A stretch of DNA of 21,091 nucleotides from Bifidobacteriaceae bacterium (GCA_031278675.1 JAITJY010000152.1:1-21091); one strand, 5' to 3'; numbered from the stretch's first letter, positions 1-8,487 are shown. The notes: generated from the letters alone by a model not told the origin. Numbers and translations: made by a program.

Positions 1-12
1 CCCCGGCCTGCC

Positions 13-64
13 ATCGCCGGCCAAGAACACCCATCGCACCAGACGGGTGCTTCCCTCCGGCGAT
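13..64 (-). terminator. possible nested stem-loop downstream of the HhH-GPD-like gene
   Basis: ATCGCCGG at 13-20 is the exact reverse complement of CCGGCGAT at 57-64. A smaller CACCC/GGGTG pair can form inside at about 29-33 and 45-49. The structure lies just past the stop codon (81-83) of the minus-strand gene, where a terminator would be expected. There is no U-run, so this is weak evidence. Nothing else is visible in bases 1-80. Confidence 0.25.
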
Positions 65-80
65 CACCGGCGGATCTAGG

Positions 81-839
81 CTAAGCCAGGGGTTCGTTCG
101 CGGCGGCGCCTGCGGCGACCCGGTTTGAGCCCGCCGGCGAGGTGTGCCGGGCCTGGTCAAAGTGGTTCTGGTATTGCCAGATCGCATTGCGCAACCGGAG
201 CGGAGTGACGTCCATGACTCTGGCGGCTGCCTCAATCAGGTTGATGGCGGCCTCGTTGGTCAAGGCGGCGCCAACGGTGTTCGAGGCGAACTCTTCTAGC
301 CACGGGTCCAGCGGCACGGTCTCGACCCCGGCCACTAAAACCAATCGCTCAAAGGTCAGCCCGGTATGCTGCGACGGTAGGTCGAGCCACCGGCGGTGGA
401 ATTCTTGGAACTGAGTTGTGGTGCCGGAATATCCGTCTCGGAGCTGGCGAGCTGTCTCAATCCCGGCCGCGATGGCGGCTTGGGCCGCTTGGTAGACCAA
501 GTCGGCCTTGTACGGTGCGACGCCCCGTGAATAGGCGCGTTGGTGGTTGCCGATCTGCTCCATCCAAGCATCTAGGCCAATCTCAAAAGTTTTCACCAAC
601 TGCGGAGCGCCATCTGTATCAGCATTGCCACCTTGGGCTGCCCGGTATGCCCGGTAGCGGTTGACTATTGTCTCGACGGTCGCATACCGCACTCGTTCCG
701 ACCAGATCGCATCGATGATGCATTCCGCCAGCGACCCCGGATAGGTGGTCAGTTGCGGCCAGTCACGCGGCGGCGGCAGCAGCGTCTTAGAGGCTTGCAG
801 GAACTGGTCAAATTGTCTTGCGCTGATCGTTGTGGTCAT
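81..839 (-). CDS. HhH-GPD-like protein of unknown function (252 aa)
   Basis: A conserved-looking cytoplasmic protein of 252 aa. Residues about 28-65 hold a Tyr-Pro-Gly-Ser-Leu-Ala-Glu-Cys segment and an Arg-Tyr-rich helix. Residues about 151-185 read W-L-D-L-P-S-Q-H-T-G, a hydrophobic helix, then V-P-L-D-P. This resembles the helix-hairpin-helix and following aspartate of HhH-GPD DNA glycosylase-fold proteins. The lysine of bifunctional glycosylases is not evident, so catalysis is unproven. I recall similar actinobacterial proteins carrying misleading labels such as heme peroxidase. The ATG at 839 is preferred over upstream starts because residues upstream of it are low-complexity (W/G/V, encoded by an 11-nt repeat) and would run through the divergent promoter region. 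The ribosome site is weak (GGGGG about 14 nt upstream). It is divergent from the ABC exporter gene and shares its upstream region. The tail (residues 231-252) is Ala/Pro-rich. Confidence 0.7.
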   Translation of the reverse strand: MTTTISARQFDQFLQASKTLLPPPRDWPQLTTYPGSLAECIIDAIWSERVRYATVETIVNRYRAYRAAQGGNADTDGAPQLVKTFEIGLDAWMEQIGNHQRAYSRGVAPYKADLVYQAAQAAIAAGIETARQLRDGYSGTTTQFQEFHRRWLDLPSQHTGLTFERLVLVAGVETVPLDPWLEEFASNTVGAALTNEAAINLIEAAARVMDVTPLRLRNAIWQYQNHFDQARHTSPAGSNRVAAGAAANEPLA

Positions 840-898
840 GTCAAGCAAGGTAGGTTCCCCCGGCAGGCGACGCCCGGACCATGCCGCCCATTCCACAG

Positions 899-914
899 TG
901 TGAGCCACATCACA
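899..914. promoter_or_regulatory. CRP/GlxR-type operator palindrome
   Basis: TGTGAGCCACATCACA matches TGTGA-N6-TCACA exactly, the consensus of cAMP receptor protein (CRP) and its actinobacterial counterpart GlxR. The half sites are perfect inverted repeats. It sits 60 nt upstream of the HhH-GPD-like gene start and 126 nt upstream of the ABC exporter start, in their shared divergent region, so it could control either or both. Confidence 0.6.
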
Positions 915-923
915 TTCCGGCCC

Positions 924-956
924 GCCCACCAACCGCCCACCAACCACCCACCAACC
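924..956. repeat. three 11-nt tandem repeats, G-rich on the minus strand
   Basis: The unit GCCCACCAACC occurs at 924-934 and 935-945 and with one change at 946-956, followed by a further GCCC. The minus strand reads as runs of GG, GG and GGG separated by T, which is compatible with a two- or three-tetrad G-quadruplex. It lies next to the CRP-like operator in the divergent intergenic region. It has no gene of its own. Confidence 0.7.
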
Positions 957-1039
957 GCCCGCCCCCGCGCTCGTGATTGGAACGGGCTGCTGCCCCAGGC
1001 CTGGGCGCGGGCGCGCGGTGCCATGCTGGGGGTATGTCA

Positions 1040-3148
1040 ATGCCACCGGGCGGACCAACTTTCCGCTCTTTCCGCCAGGACCCATCGGTCGCTCAGCAGA
1101 AGATCGCCCCTGGCACGCTGCGACGCATCGCGGGTTTCGCACGCCCCTACCGAGGCAAGATCATTGTGTTTTTGCTGCTCATCGCCGCAGATGCGGCGCT
1201 GGGCGCGGCAACCCCGCTGGTTTACCGGGCGATCATCGACCGTGGGATCACGCCGGGCAGGCTGGGTTTGGTCGTGGCGCTGGCAGGACTGCTGGCGGGG
1301 TTCGCCGTCGCGGCGGCGGGGCTAGGGCTGGCTGAACGCTACCTTTCGGCCCGGATTGGCGAGGGCCTGATCTTCGATCTGCGCACCAAAGTTTTCGATC
1401 ACGTCCAGGAGCTGTCGCTGGCGTTCTTCGCGCGGACGCACACGGGCGCGTTGACTCAGCGGCTGAACGGTGATGTGTTGGGGGCTCAGCGGGCGTTTAC
1501 TTCGACGCTGTCTTCGGTGGTCTCCAACACGCTGACCGTGGTGTTTGTGATCGCGGCAATGCTCTCGATGTCCTGGAAGATCACCTTGGTCTCGCTGGTG
1601 TTGCTGCCCGTGTTTGTGTTGCCGGTGCGGTGGGTGGGGAGGAAACTGGCGGCCATCGCCCGTGAGGCGATGGAACGGAACGCAGCGATGTCCCAGACCA
1701 TGACGGAGCGCTTCTCGGTCGCCGGTGCCGCCCTGGTCAAGACCTATGGCGACCCGGCCCGCGAGTCCGCCAACTACGCCGCCGACGCGGATGCCGTCCG
1801 CCGGATCGGGATCAAACAGGCCCTGTACGGCAGCGCTTTCCGGATCGGGATGACTCTGGTCGCTTCCGTCGCGGTCGCCGTGGTTTATGGGTTGGGCGGA
1901 GCGCTCGCGATCCGCGGCGAGTTGACCGTCGGCGTGGTGGTTGCCCTGGTCACGCTGTTGAACCGGCTGTATGGACCCATCACGGCGTTGTCCAACGTTC
2001 AGGTTGACGTGATGACCACATTGGTGTCCTTCGAGCGGGTCCTTGAGGTGTTGGATTTGCCGCCGTTGATTCAAGACGCGCCCGATGCCGCCGACCTCAG
2101 TTGGGAAGCCCCCGCCACCCCCAGCCCGCCCGCCGCCGCAGGCGGGGCGCCGGCCGCGCCCGGGGAAGCAACTGCGGGCGGGGGAACGGCTGAGGCTGCG
2201 GGAGCAACTGCGGGCGGGGCGGCGGCTGGGGCCGAGCAAGCAACTGCGGGCGCGGGAACGGCTGAGGCTGCGGGAGCAACTGCGGGCGGGGCGGCGGCGG
2301 GGGGCGGGGGAACGGCATCGTCCGATGGGTGGGCGGGCGGCTCCGGGGCTCCCGCTATCCGGTTCCGGGATGTCTGGTTCCGCTACCCGGAGGGGGCGGA
2401 GGTGTCGGTGGCGTCGCTGGAAGGCGCGGAGCGGATCGCCGAGGAGCGGCCGGACTGGACGCTGCGGGATGTCTCGTTCGCTGTGCCCAGGGGGTCCATG
2501 GTCGCGTTGGTGGGGCCGTCCGGGGCGGGGAAGACTACGGCATCGTCGCTGGTGGCGCGCTTGTATGACGCGACGCGGGGCGCGGTGGAACTCTGCGGCG
2601 GAGACGTGCGCGGACTGACGGCGCGCTCGGTCCGGGCGGTGGTCGGCACCGTCGCGCAAGACGCACATCTGTTCCATGCTACACTCCGGGACAACCTGTT
2701 ATTCGCTAAGCACGGCGCTTCGGACGCCGACTTGCGCGAGGCGCTAGCCCGGGCGCAGGCCGGCTTCGTCAACGCGTTGCCCCAGGGGCTCGACACGGTG
2801 GTCGGCGACCGGGGATACCGCCTGTCCGGCGGTGAACGGCAACGCATCGCGATTGCGCGGCTGCTGCTCAAGGCCCCCCAGATCGTGGTATTGGACGAGG
2901 CCACGGCCCACCTCGACTCCGAGTCCGAACTGGCGGTGCAGCGAGCCTTGGCGGAGGCGCTGCGCGGCCGGACCTCGCTGGTCATAGCCCACCGGTTGTC
3001 CACGGTCCGCGAGGCGGACCAGATCGTGGTCCTAGACCGCGGCCGCGTCGCGGAGCGCGGCACTCACTCGGCGCTGCTGGCCGCCGGCGGTCTTTACGCC
3101 AGCCTGTACCGGGTCCAGTTCGCCGAAGCGGCGGCCGCGCCGGACTGA
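1040..3148 (+). CDS. ABC exporter, fused transmembrane and ATPase domains
   Basis: A half-transporter of 702 aa (MsbA/LmrA-like layout), expected to export a lipid, drug or peptide as a homodimer in the cytoplasmic membrane. The transmembrane domain spans about 40-330 with several hydrophobic helices (near 41-60, 76-95, 158-196, 270-290). The ATPase domain starts near 438: Walker A GPSGAGKT (492-499), Q-loop Q540, signature LSGGE (595-599), Walker B IVVLDE (615-620), D-loop ATAHLD, and H-loop His651. All catalytic residues are present. The linker (about 357-438) is a Gly/Ala repeat made of a 24-aa unit, far longer than normal for the family. A further insertion (about 450-473) interrupts the start of the ATPase domain. 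The second ATG (1040) is chosen because GGGGG at 1028-1032 has a 7-nt spacing; the ATG at 1034 is also possible. No second half-transporter gene is adjacent. The substrate cannot be told. Confidence 0.92.
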   Translation: MPPGGPTFRSFRQDPSVAQQKIAPGTLRRIAGFARPYRGKIIVFLLLIAADAALGAATPLVYRAIIDRGITPGRLGLVVALAGLLAGFAVAAAGLGLAERYLSARIGEGLIFDLRTKVFDHVQELSLAFFARTHTGALTQRLNGDVLGAQRAFTSTLSSVVSNTLTVVFVIAAMLSMSWKITLVSLVLLPVFVLPVRWVGRKLAAIAREAMERNAAMSQTMTERFSVAGAALVKTYGDPARESANYAADADAVRRIGIKQALYGSAFRIGMTLVASVAVAVVYGLGGALAIRGELTVGVVVALVTLLNRLYGPITALSNVQVDVMTTLVSFERVLEVLDLPPLIQDAPDAADLSWEAPATPSPPAAAGGAPAAPGEATAGGGTAEAAGATAGGAAAGAEQATAGAGTAEAAGATAGGAAAGGGGTASSDGWAGGSGAPAIRFRDVWFRYPEGAEVSVASLEGAERIAEERPDWTLRDVSFAVPRGSMVALVGPSGAGKTTASSLVARLYDATRGAVELCGGDVRGLTARSVRAVVGTVAQDAHLFHATLRDNLLFAKHGASDADLREALARAQAGFVNALPQGLDTVVGDRGYRLSGGERQRIAIARLLLKAPQIVVLDEATAHLDSESELAVQRALAEALRGRTSLVIAHRLSTVREADQIVVLDRGRVAERGTHSALLAAGGLYASLYRVQFAEAAAAPD
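2168..2311 (+). repeat. 72-nt tandem duplication encoding the exporter linker
   Basis: Two copies of a 72-nt unit start at 2168 and 2240 (both begin GCAACTGCGGGCG). The last part of copy two diverges into a G-run. Within each unit the same GCAACTGCGGGCGGG core recurs, showing an older internal duplication. Since 72 is a multiple of three the reading frame is kept, and the product is a 24-aa Ala/Gly/Thr/Glu repeat. Confidence 0.85.
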
Positions 3149-3200
3149 ATGGGAGCGGGGTTTCGGCGATCTGCGGGCCCGGCTTCTGGGATCTAGGGCG

Positions 3201-3241
3201 AGGCGGTTTCGGAACAGGGCCAGGCGGTTTCGGAACAGGGC
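3201..3241 (+). repeat. 21-nt direct repeat upstream of the helicase
   Basis: AGGCGGTTTCGGAACAGGGC occurs at 3201-3220 and again at 3222-3241, in the 118-bp gap between the exporter stop and the helicase start. A weaker related stretch lies near 3158. No clear promoter hexamers are visible in the gap. Confidence 0.7.
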
Positions 3242-3266
3242 GGGGCGGGCCTGGGACAATGGTTCG

Positions 3267-6200
3267 GTGCCTAGCCGGTCTGGCGCGCCGCCGCTCACCA
3301 TCACATACCCGCCTGAGCTGCCGATCAGCGCGAAGCGGGATGAGATTGCGCGCGCCATCATCGCGAACCAGGTGGTGATTGTCTCCGGAGAGACCGGCTC
3401 CGGCAAGACCACCCAGATTCCGAAGATCCTGTTGGAGTTGGGTTACGGGGGCAGGGGCGCCGGCCGGGGCCGGCGCCCGGCGATGATCGCGCACACCCAA
3501 CCGCGGCGGATCGCGGCGCGGAGCGTCGCTGAGCGGATCGCCCAAGAACTGGGTGTGCCGTTAGGCCAAACCGTGGGTTACCAAGTCCGCTTCACCGACC
3601 ACTCGGGGCCGGCAACGCGTCTCAAACTTATGACGGACGGCATCGTACTTGCGCAAATCCAAGCCGATCCGCTGCTCAAGGCGTACGACGCGATCATCGT
3701 CGACGAAGCCCACGAACGTTCACTGAACATCGATTTCCTGCTGGGCTACCTGAAAAATCTGCTGGGGCGCCGGCCGGAGCTGAAGCTGGTCATCACATCA
3801 GCCACGATCGACTCGGAGCTGTTCGCGCGTCATTTTGGGCCCAGCCCGGACCGGCCCGCCCCGGTGATCCACGTCAGTGGCCGCACCTATCCGGTCGAGA
3901 TCCGCTACCGGCCGGTGGGCCAAGACGGGGTGCCGGAGGACCAGCCCACCGCCATCGCCGCTGCGGCTCGCGAGTTGCTGCGCACCGGCGACGGCGACAT
4001 CCTCGTGTTTTGTTCCGGGGAACGCGAGATCGCCGATGCCGCCGACGCCCTGGCCACAGACCTCGGTGCGTTGCCGGGTGGCCGGCCCGGGAAACATTCG
4101 CCGCACGATGCCGACCGCTCACCACCCGCCACCGGCCAGCCGCACGTAGGGGGCGCGGGGGCTGCTGGTGTCGCCGCGGCTGTTGGGGGCGCGGGCGTCT
4201 CGGGGAGCATGCGGGGCGCCGATGTCGACGGGGCTGTTGGGGGCGCGGGCGTCTCGGGGAGCACGCGGCGCGCGGGTGTCGACGGGGCTGTTGGGGTCGC
4301 CGGTGTCTCGGGGAGCACGCGGGGCGCCGATGCCGCCGGGGCTGTTGGGGGCGCGGGGGCGGGGATTGAACTGCTGCCGCTGTATTCGCGGCTGAGTGCC
4401 GCCGAGCAGCATCGGGTATTTGAGCGCCATGCGGTTCGCCGGATTGTGTTGGCGACCAACGTCGCAGAAACTTCCCTGACGGTCCCGGGCATTCATTACG
4501 TGATTGATCCGGGGACCGCCCGGATCAGCCGCTATTCGAAAGCGACCAAGGTCCAGCGCCTCCCGATCGAACCCATTTCCCAGGCCAGCGCCAACCAACG
4601 GGCCGGCCGGTGCGGGCGGATCGCGAAGGGCGTGTGCATCCGGCTCTATTCCGCAAATGACTTTGCGACGCGTCCGGAGTTCACCGACCCGGAAATCCTG
4701 CGAACCTCCTTGGCGGCCGTGATCCTGCAAATGATCGCGGTTGGGGTGGCGGCTTCGCCGCAGGATGTGGCCCGGTTCCCGTTTGTCCAGCCACCGGATC
4801 CACGCGGGGTCGCCGATGGCGTCAAACTGCTAGAAGAACTCGGCGCCATCACGCATCTGGGCGGCCGGACGCAACTCACCGGGATTGGCCGGGCACTGGC
4901 ACGCATCCCGTTGGACCCGCGGCTGGGACGCATGGTTATTGAAGCTGAACGCCTCGGCGTGGCGCGCGAGGTCACCGTGATCGCGGCGGCGCTGACCATC
5001 CAGGACCCACGCGAACGCCCGGTCGCCTTCCGCGCCCAGGCTGACCAGGCTCATGCACGCTTCAATGATCCCCGGAGCGATTTCTTGAGCTTGTTGAATC
5101 TGTGGGAATACCTGCGCGAGCAACGCTCAGCGGGTTCATCCTCGGCGTTCCGCCGCCTGGTGCGGACCGAATACCTCAACTACCTGCGGATTCGCGAATG
5201 GCAGGACCTGGTCAAAGAACTCCGCGCCGCGCTCAAGGAAGCCGCGCGGGCCGGGCGGCGCTCCGGCGCCGCCGCCACTCCCCCACCCACCTCAGGCGGG
5301 CGCGCCTCACGCCCGGCCGGGCGGGACCACGGGCGCCAGGCGGGACCGAATGAGGTCCAAACTGACCGCATCCCGGGCGGCGCGGCCGCGCCGCCACCGC
5401 CCGGCGGGAGACCCGGCACCCCGGTTGACTCCGCAGCCAGCCCCGCCACGCAGTGGCGGCGCCACTGGCCGGCCGACGCGATTCACCAAGCGTTGCTCAC
5501 GGGATTGTTGTCCCAGGTCGGAATGCGCCCCGAACCAGACACCAAAGGACGCACCCAGCGGGGCCGCGCCACGTCGGCGCGAGCCGGGGCGGCGCGGCCA
5601 GGGTCAGCCCGGGACGAATACCTGGGGGCACGCGGGATCAAGTTCGCGATCTTTCCTGGCTCCGGTCTGAGACGAAAACCACCCGCTTGGGTGATGGCAG
5701 CAGAACTGGTGGAAACATCACGGCTGTGGGCCAGGACATGTGCTGCGATCGACCCGTCCTGGGTGGAACAAGCGGCGGCACATCTCGCGAAACCGACCTA
5801 TGCGGAGCCCCGCTGGTCAGCCAAGCGCGGAGCGGCGCTGGTAACAGAACGCGTCACCGTTTACGGGCTGCCAGTGGTCACGGGCCGCCCGGTGCCGCTC
5901 AGCCAGATTGATCCAGCGCTCGCACGGGAACTGTTCATCAGGCACGCCTTAGTCGAAGGCGATTGGCGCACCGACCACGCCTTTTACCGAATCAACCGGG
6001 AACTGATCGACAGCGGCGAGGAACTCGCCGCCCGCAGCCGCTCACCCCGCTATTCGATCTTGGATGAAGACCTCTTCGAGTTCTACGACCGCCGCATCCC
6101 CGAACAAGTCGTCTCAGCGCGGCACTTCGACACCTGGTGGAACAAGACCCGGCGCGCCACGCCTGACCTGCTCACACTGACTGAGCCCGAGTTGGTCGCA

Positions 6201-7730
6201 GACGCGACCGGAGCCCGCGACGGTTTCCCCGACCAATGGGTCCAAGGTTCATTGGCGCTGCCCCTGACCTACGAATATGCGCCCGGGACCGAATCAGACG
6301 GCGTCACCTGCCATATCCCCGTCCAATACGCCAACCAGGTCCGGCCGGACGGGTTCGATTGGCAGGTGCCAGGCTTGCGCCTCGACCTGATTGCCGCACT
6401 GATCAAAGCCCTACCCAAGAAGTACCGCGCGGAGTTGTTGCCCGCCCGAGACACCGCCCGTCAGGCGCTTGAGCGGCTCGGGCCGCCAACGGACTGGCTC
6501 CGCCCGGACGGGTCAATTGAGCCCCTGACCAGCGCTTTGACCCGGGTATTCCAGGATTGGCGGGGTGTTTATGTGCCGGACGCAGCGTGGGCTGAGGCCA
6601 CCGTCCCCCGGCATTTGCGGATCGAGTTCGCCGTCGAGGCCACCGGCGGACAGATCCTTGCCGCCGGGCATGATCTGCGAGCCACCGTGCGAGCCGCCGC
6701 GCCTGATGTCAGCGCCGCGATCGGCCGGGTAGTCGCCGCGACGGCGGCCCGCCCGCCCCGGCCAGCCCCCGCACCCGATTCACCCCCGCCGCACTGGCCC
6801 GACGCCCGCACCGGCCTAACCACCTGGGACTTCGGGGAACTGCCGACGGAGGTGGTGAGCGGGGGCGGAACGGACGGCATCGGGCACGGGAATTCTGGCG
6901 CCCCGCCCGTCCGCGGCTACCCGGCGTTGGTCCCCACTAACGGCGGGGCGGACCTGAAACTGCTGGCCAGCGCGGCGGAGGCGGCGGTGCTTCACCCGCT
7001 TGGCGTGCGGGAGTTGCTGCTGGGCGAACTCGCGTTGCCGGCCCGGCGGCTGACTTCGCGGCTCGAATATGGGCCGCGCGCGCCAGGGCCCGGCCAGGCG
7101 GGGGCGAGCGCGCTGTTGGCGTTGGCGGGATCGCGCTACCCGTCCGTTGCTGCGTTGGTGCGTGATGCGCAGGCAGCGGTGGTCGATGCCGCCGTGGCCG
7201 CTGCCGGTGCCCCCCGCGACCCAGCGGCGTACGAGGCGTTGCGCGCCCAACTGCGGGGCTGCCTTGAGGATGAGGCGGATCGGGTGTTGCGCACCGGCGC
7301 GGACTTGGTGGTGTTGGGGCGGCGCATCGAGGCGGCGGTGGAGCGGGTCGCGGGGGTGGCCGTGGCGGACTCCGTGGCGGACATCAAGGCGCATGTGGCC
7401 GGGTTGTTGGGGGCTGGTTTCTTGTCCCGGGCGGGCTTAGCGCGGCTCGCTGACCTGCGGCGTTATCTGAAAGGTGACGAATATCGGCTGTCCCGGCTGG
7501 GGACGGCGCGGGCCCGTGAGAACCAGGGGCTCCGGGTGATCGGGGACTTGCGCGAGGCGTATGAGGTGGCTCGGGCCGGGGCTCTTGCGGCGCACGGGAT
7601 TGAACCCGCGCCTTTGGCCGAGGTCGCATGGATGTTGGAAGAACTCCGCATTTCCCTGTTCGCTCAGGTGCTGGGCACCGCCTACCCGGTCAGCGAAAAA
7701 CGCATCCGCCGGGCGCTGGCTGCGCCCTGA
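3267..7730 (+). CDS. hrpA: ATP-dependent RNA helicase, HrpA family (DEAH box)
   Basis: A 1487-aa DEAH-box helicase; Escherichia coli HrpA, which acts on mRNA and stalled ribosomes, is about 1300 aa. Motif I is GETGSGKTTQ (41-50), motif II is DEAH (146-149), motif III is SAT (178-180). Motif IV region is ILVFCSGERE (about 245-254), motif V is ATNVAETSL (396-404), and motif VI is QRAGRCGR (444-451). The HrpA-specific helical and C-terminal regions follow. Three insertions explain the extra length. One of about 95 aa (267-366) lies inside the second RecA-like domain and contains an 18-aa tandem repeat. A Pro/Gly/Arg-rich one lies at about 660-732. A third, Pro-rich, lies near 1160-1215. A shorter basic stretch is at 755-783. 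The start is a GTG at 3267 with GGG-rich sequence upstream; an overlapping ATG at 3259 is out of frame. It is followed by the 34-nt repeat array. Confidence 0.95.
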   Translation: MPSRSGAPPLTITYPPELPISAKRDEIARAIIANQVVIVSGETGSGKTTQIPKILLELGYGGRGAGRGRRPAMIAHTQPRRIAARSVAERIAQELGVPLGQTVGYQVRFTDHSGPATRLKLMTDGIVLAQIQADPLLKAYDAIIVDEAHERSLNIDFLLGYLKNLLGRRPELKLVITSATIDSELFARHFGPSPDRPAPVIHVSGRTYPVEIRYRPVGQDGVPEDQPTAIAAAARELLRTGDGDILVFCSGEREIADAADALATDLGALPGGRPGKHSPHDADRSPPATGQPHVGGAGAAGVAAAVGGAGVSGSMRGADVDGAVGGAGVSGSTRRAGVDGAVGVAGVSGSTRGADAAGAVGGAGAGIELLPLYSRLSAAEQHRVFERHAVRRIVLATNVAETSLTVPGIHYVIDPGTARISRYSKATKVQRLPIEPISQASANQRAGRCGRIAKGVCIRLYSANDFATRPEFTDPEILRTSLAAVILQMIAVGVAASPQDVARFPFVQPPDPRGVADGVKLLEELGAITHLGGRTQLTGIGRALARIPLDPRLGRMVIEAERLGVAREVTVIAAALTIQDPRERPVAFRAQADQAHARFNDPRSDFLSLLNLWEYLREQRSAGSSSAFRRLVRTEYLNYLRIREWQDLVKELRAALKEAARAGRRSGAAATPPPTSGGRASRPAGRDHGRQAGPNEVQTDRIPGGAAAPPPPGGRPGTPVDSAASPATQWRRHWPADAIHQALLTGLLSQVGMRPEPDTKGRTQRGRATSARAGAARPGSARDEYLGARGIKFAIFPGSGLRRKPPAWVMAAELVETSRLWARTCAAIDPSWVEQAAAHLAKPTYAEPRWSAKRGAALVTERVTVYGLPVVTGRPVPLSQIDPALARELFIRHALVEGDWRTDHAFYRINRELIDSGEELAARSRSPRYSILDEDLFEFYDRRIPEQVVSARHFDTWWNKTRRATPDLLTLTEPELVADATGARDGFPDQWVQGSLALPLTYEYAPGTESDGVTCHIPVQYANQVRPDGFDWQVPGLRLDLIAALIKALPKKYRAELLPARDTARQALERLGPPTDWLRPDGSIEPLTSALTRVFQDWRGVYVPDAAWAEATVPRHLRIEFAVEATGGQILAAGHDLRATVRAAAPDVSAAIGRVVAATAARPPRPAPAPDSPPPHWPDARTGLTTWDFGELPTEVVSGGGTDGIGHGNSGAPPVRGYPALVPTNGGADLKLLASAAEAAVLHPLGVRELLLGELALPARRLTSRLEYGPRAPGPGQAGASALLALAGSRYPSVAALVRDAQAAVVDAAVAAAGAPRDPAAYEALRAQLRGCLEDEADRVLRTGADLVVLGRRIEAAVERVAGVAVADSVADIKAHVAGLLGAGFLSRAGLARLADLRRYLKGDEYRLSRLGTARARENQGLRVIGDLREAYEVARAGALAAHGIEPAPLAEVAWMLEELRISLFAQVLGTAYPVSEKRIRRALAAP
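4179..4358 (+). repeat. 54-nt tandem repeat inside the helicase gene
   Basis: The motif GCTGTTGGGG recurs at 4179, 4233, 4287 and 4341, exactly 54 nt apart, giving about 3.3 copies. It encodes an 18-aa unit beginning A-V-G-G-A-G-V-S-G-S. Copies differ by only a few bases, so the expansion is recent. The frame is preserved. Confidence 0.92.
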
Positions 7731-7753
7731 CTGCGGCGGCGCCGGACGCGGCG

Positions 7754-7919
7754 GGGTCTGGCCGAGCGCCGGGCGCGGGCTCGATGCGCGCCGGGCCGAG
7801 TCCCGGGCGCGGGCTCGATGTGCGCCTGGCCGAGTGCCGGGCGCGGGCTCGATGTGCGCCGGGCTGAGTGCCGGACGCGGGCTCGATGCGCGCCGGGCCG
7901 AGTCCCGGGCGCGGGCTTG
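7754..7919. repeat. 34-nt tandem repeat array between convergent genes
   Basis: The core GGCTCGATG (GGCTTGACT in the last copy) starts at 7778, 7812, 7846, 7880 and 7914, always 34 nt apart. The array begins with a partial unit at 7754 and fills nearly all of the 201-bp gap between the helicase stop (7730) and the macro-protein stop (7932). The unit length is not a multiple of three, so it is not coding. Each copy can form a small hairpin (GGCGC with GCGCC around a loop holding CTCGAT). Units are contiguous, without spacers. Possible roles are bidirectional terminator or REP-like element; none is proven. Confidence 0.92.
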
Positions 7920-7931
7920 ACTGGGGCGTTC

Positions 7932-8462
7932 TCAGCGCGGCGCGGCTGCGGCCGAATCGGCGAATGCCTCCCGGAAAGCTTTCAGGATCTGGACGTTGAA
8001 CAGCACAAACCTGACAAGGTTGACTTGGCTGGTAGCGCCGTCGAGGGCCGCGCGGGCGGCCACTGCGACCTGGTCTGCGGCCCAGCCATAGACACCGGCG
8101 CTGATAGCGGGAAAGGCCAGTGACTTGACGCCAATCTGGTCCGCCACACGCAGTGAGGCCGTGAAACAACTGCGGAGCAGGTCTGGGTTGGTTTGGCCGG
8201 CGTGCCGGTTCGGTCCGACGGTGTGGATTACCCAGCGGCAGGGTAATTCGCCAGCACCGGTGGCGACCGCCTGGCCGACGGGCAGACCGTGTGGGAGGGT
8301 GGTGCGCCGCAATTCCTGGCATTCGGCGAGCAACTTGGGTCCTGCCGCCTGGTGTATCGCGCCGTCTACGCCGCCGCCGCCCAGCAGCGACGAGTTCGCC
8401 GCGTTCACAATCGCGTCAACGCCCTCGCGTGTAATGTCTCCTCGCACAAGCTCAATCCGCAT
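7932..8462 (-). CDS. macro-domain ADP-ribose hydrolase (O-acetyl-ADP-ribose deacetylase type)
   Basis: A single macro domain of 176 aa, the usual length for bacterial MacroD/YmdB-type enzymes. These remove ADP-ribose from acidic residues or deacetylate O-acetyl-ADP-ribose in the cytoplasm. Key motifs are GDIT (8-11), NAAN (20-23) with the following GGGGVDGAIH (28-37) that binds the distal ribose, and the phosphate loop PAISAGVYGW (118-127). All are intact. The start at 8462 has a strong GGGAGG site about 9 nt upstream. The gene lies 52 nt downstream of the Pro/Tyr-rich membrane protein on the same strand and may be cotranscribed with it. The Ala-rich end (about 167-176) is short. No ADP-ribosyltransferase is in the window, so the substrate is unknown. 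Confidence 0.93.
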   Translation of the reverse strand: MRIELVRGDITREGVDAIVNAANSSLLGGGGVDGAIHQAAGPKLLAECQELRRTTLPHGLPVGQAVATGAGELPCRWVIHTVGPNRHAGQTNPDLLRSCFTASLRVADQIGVKSLAFPAISAGVYGWAADQVAVAARAALDGATSQVNLVRFVLFNVQILKAFREAFADSAAAAPR

Positions 8463-8487
8463 TCCCTCATCCTCCCATCCCCGCTCT

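Noticed and set aside
840..1142. N-terminal extension of the HhH-GPD-like protein
   Set aside because: It would translate the G-rich 11-nt repeat and the operator region and overlap the exporter start; the downstream ATG at 839 fits the family pattern.
2085..2618. Long out-of-frame reading frames over the exporter and helicase repeats, on both strands
   Set aside because: Arg/Pro-rich translations produced by GC-rich repeats; they shadow genes with complete motif sets.
7754..7919. CRISPR array (34-nt repeats)
   Set aside because: The repeats are contiguous with no unique spacers, and no cas genes are present.
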